The notes under the pieces are model-generated. The model saw only the letters and a program-made list of their open reading frames with translations. It made no database searches and was not told where the DNA came from. A program made the translations under genes and the position numbers. Below are positions 9,243 to 9,319 of a stretch of DNA of 9,319 nucleotides, piece by piece; position 1 is the first letter of the stretch, and each line of letters begins with the position of its first letter. The DNA is from Candidatus Aminicenantota bacterium (GTDB taxonomy: Bacteria; Acidobacteriota; Aminicenantia; Aminicenantales; JAFGAV01), in assembly GCA_016867615.1 (NCBI GenBank), contig VGJG01000044.1, forward strand, positions 1 to 9,319, given 5' to 3'.

Positions 9243-9319
9243 GAATAAGGGCGGGCTGTTGGCCCTGGACGTCGGCAACACCACGGTCGGCGTCGGCGTG
9301 TTCGAGGGCCGGGAATTGG
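9229..9319 (+). CDS. coaX: Type III pantothenate kinase, N-terminal fragment cut by the window edge
   Basis: Only the first 30 codons are present. The peptide reads MKKNENKGG and then LLALDVGNTTVGVGVFEG, the N-terminal phosphate-binding (ASKHA fold) signature of CoaX, which phosphorylates pantothenate in the first step of coenzyme A synthesis. ATG 9229 is the only in-frame ATG before the motif and lies inside the last codons of birA, so translation is probably coupled to birA termination. GGAG at 9209-9212 is rather distant as a ribosome site. The overlap contains eight consecutive A (9232-9239). birA-coaX adjacency is common in bacteria, and the two are fused in Neisseria. ATG 9239 is in another frame and does not give the CoaX motif. 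Confidence 0.88.
   Translation, partial: MKKNENKGGLLALDVGNTTVGVGVFEGREL

Overview
This is a high-GC stretch of a bacterial chromosome carrying housekeeping genes, all on the + strand. There is no phage, transposase, CRISPR array, tRNA or rRNA. The dense GC codon use, the dnaE type (intact PHP domain) and the pseudo-receiver gene next to valS would fit an Acidobacteriota/Aminicenantota-like lineage. That is a weak impression from sequence style; the genes here do not fix the phylum.

Layout. The 3' part of guaA (GMP synthase) enters from the left edge and ends at 992. After a 126-bp gap comes complete dnaE (1119-4610), the replicative DNA polymerase III alpha subunit. A 603-bp non-coding interval (4611-5213) follows and is the most unusual part of the window. 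It holds six 18-nt hairpin cores in two oppositely oriented tandem blocks, a GNRA-type hairpin, a perfect 16-bp inverted repeat with nested dyads, and a plausible sigma70-type promoter.

That promoter would drive a compact gene cluster: a degenerate response-regulator receiver protein (5214-5807), valS (5804-8446), birA (8481-9242) and the start of coaX (9229 to the right edge). Within the cluster, receiver and valS overlap by 4 nt, and birA and coaX overlap by 14 nt through a run of eight A. The arrangement suggests one transcript with translational coupling. valS supplies Val-tRNA, BirA attaches biotin to carboxylases, and CoaX makes phosphopantothenate for coenzyme A. The receiver protein has lost its phospho-acceptor aspartate, and its role is unknown.

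I find no convincing new multi-gene system. The items that merit follow-up are the covarying hairpin repeat family, the dyad element before the receiver-valS cluster, the pseudo-receiver itself, and the A8 birA/coaX junction.
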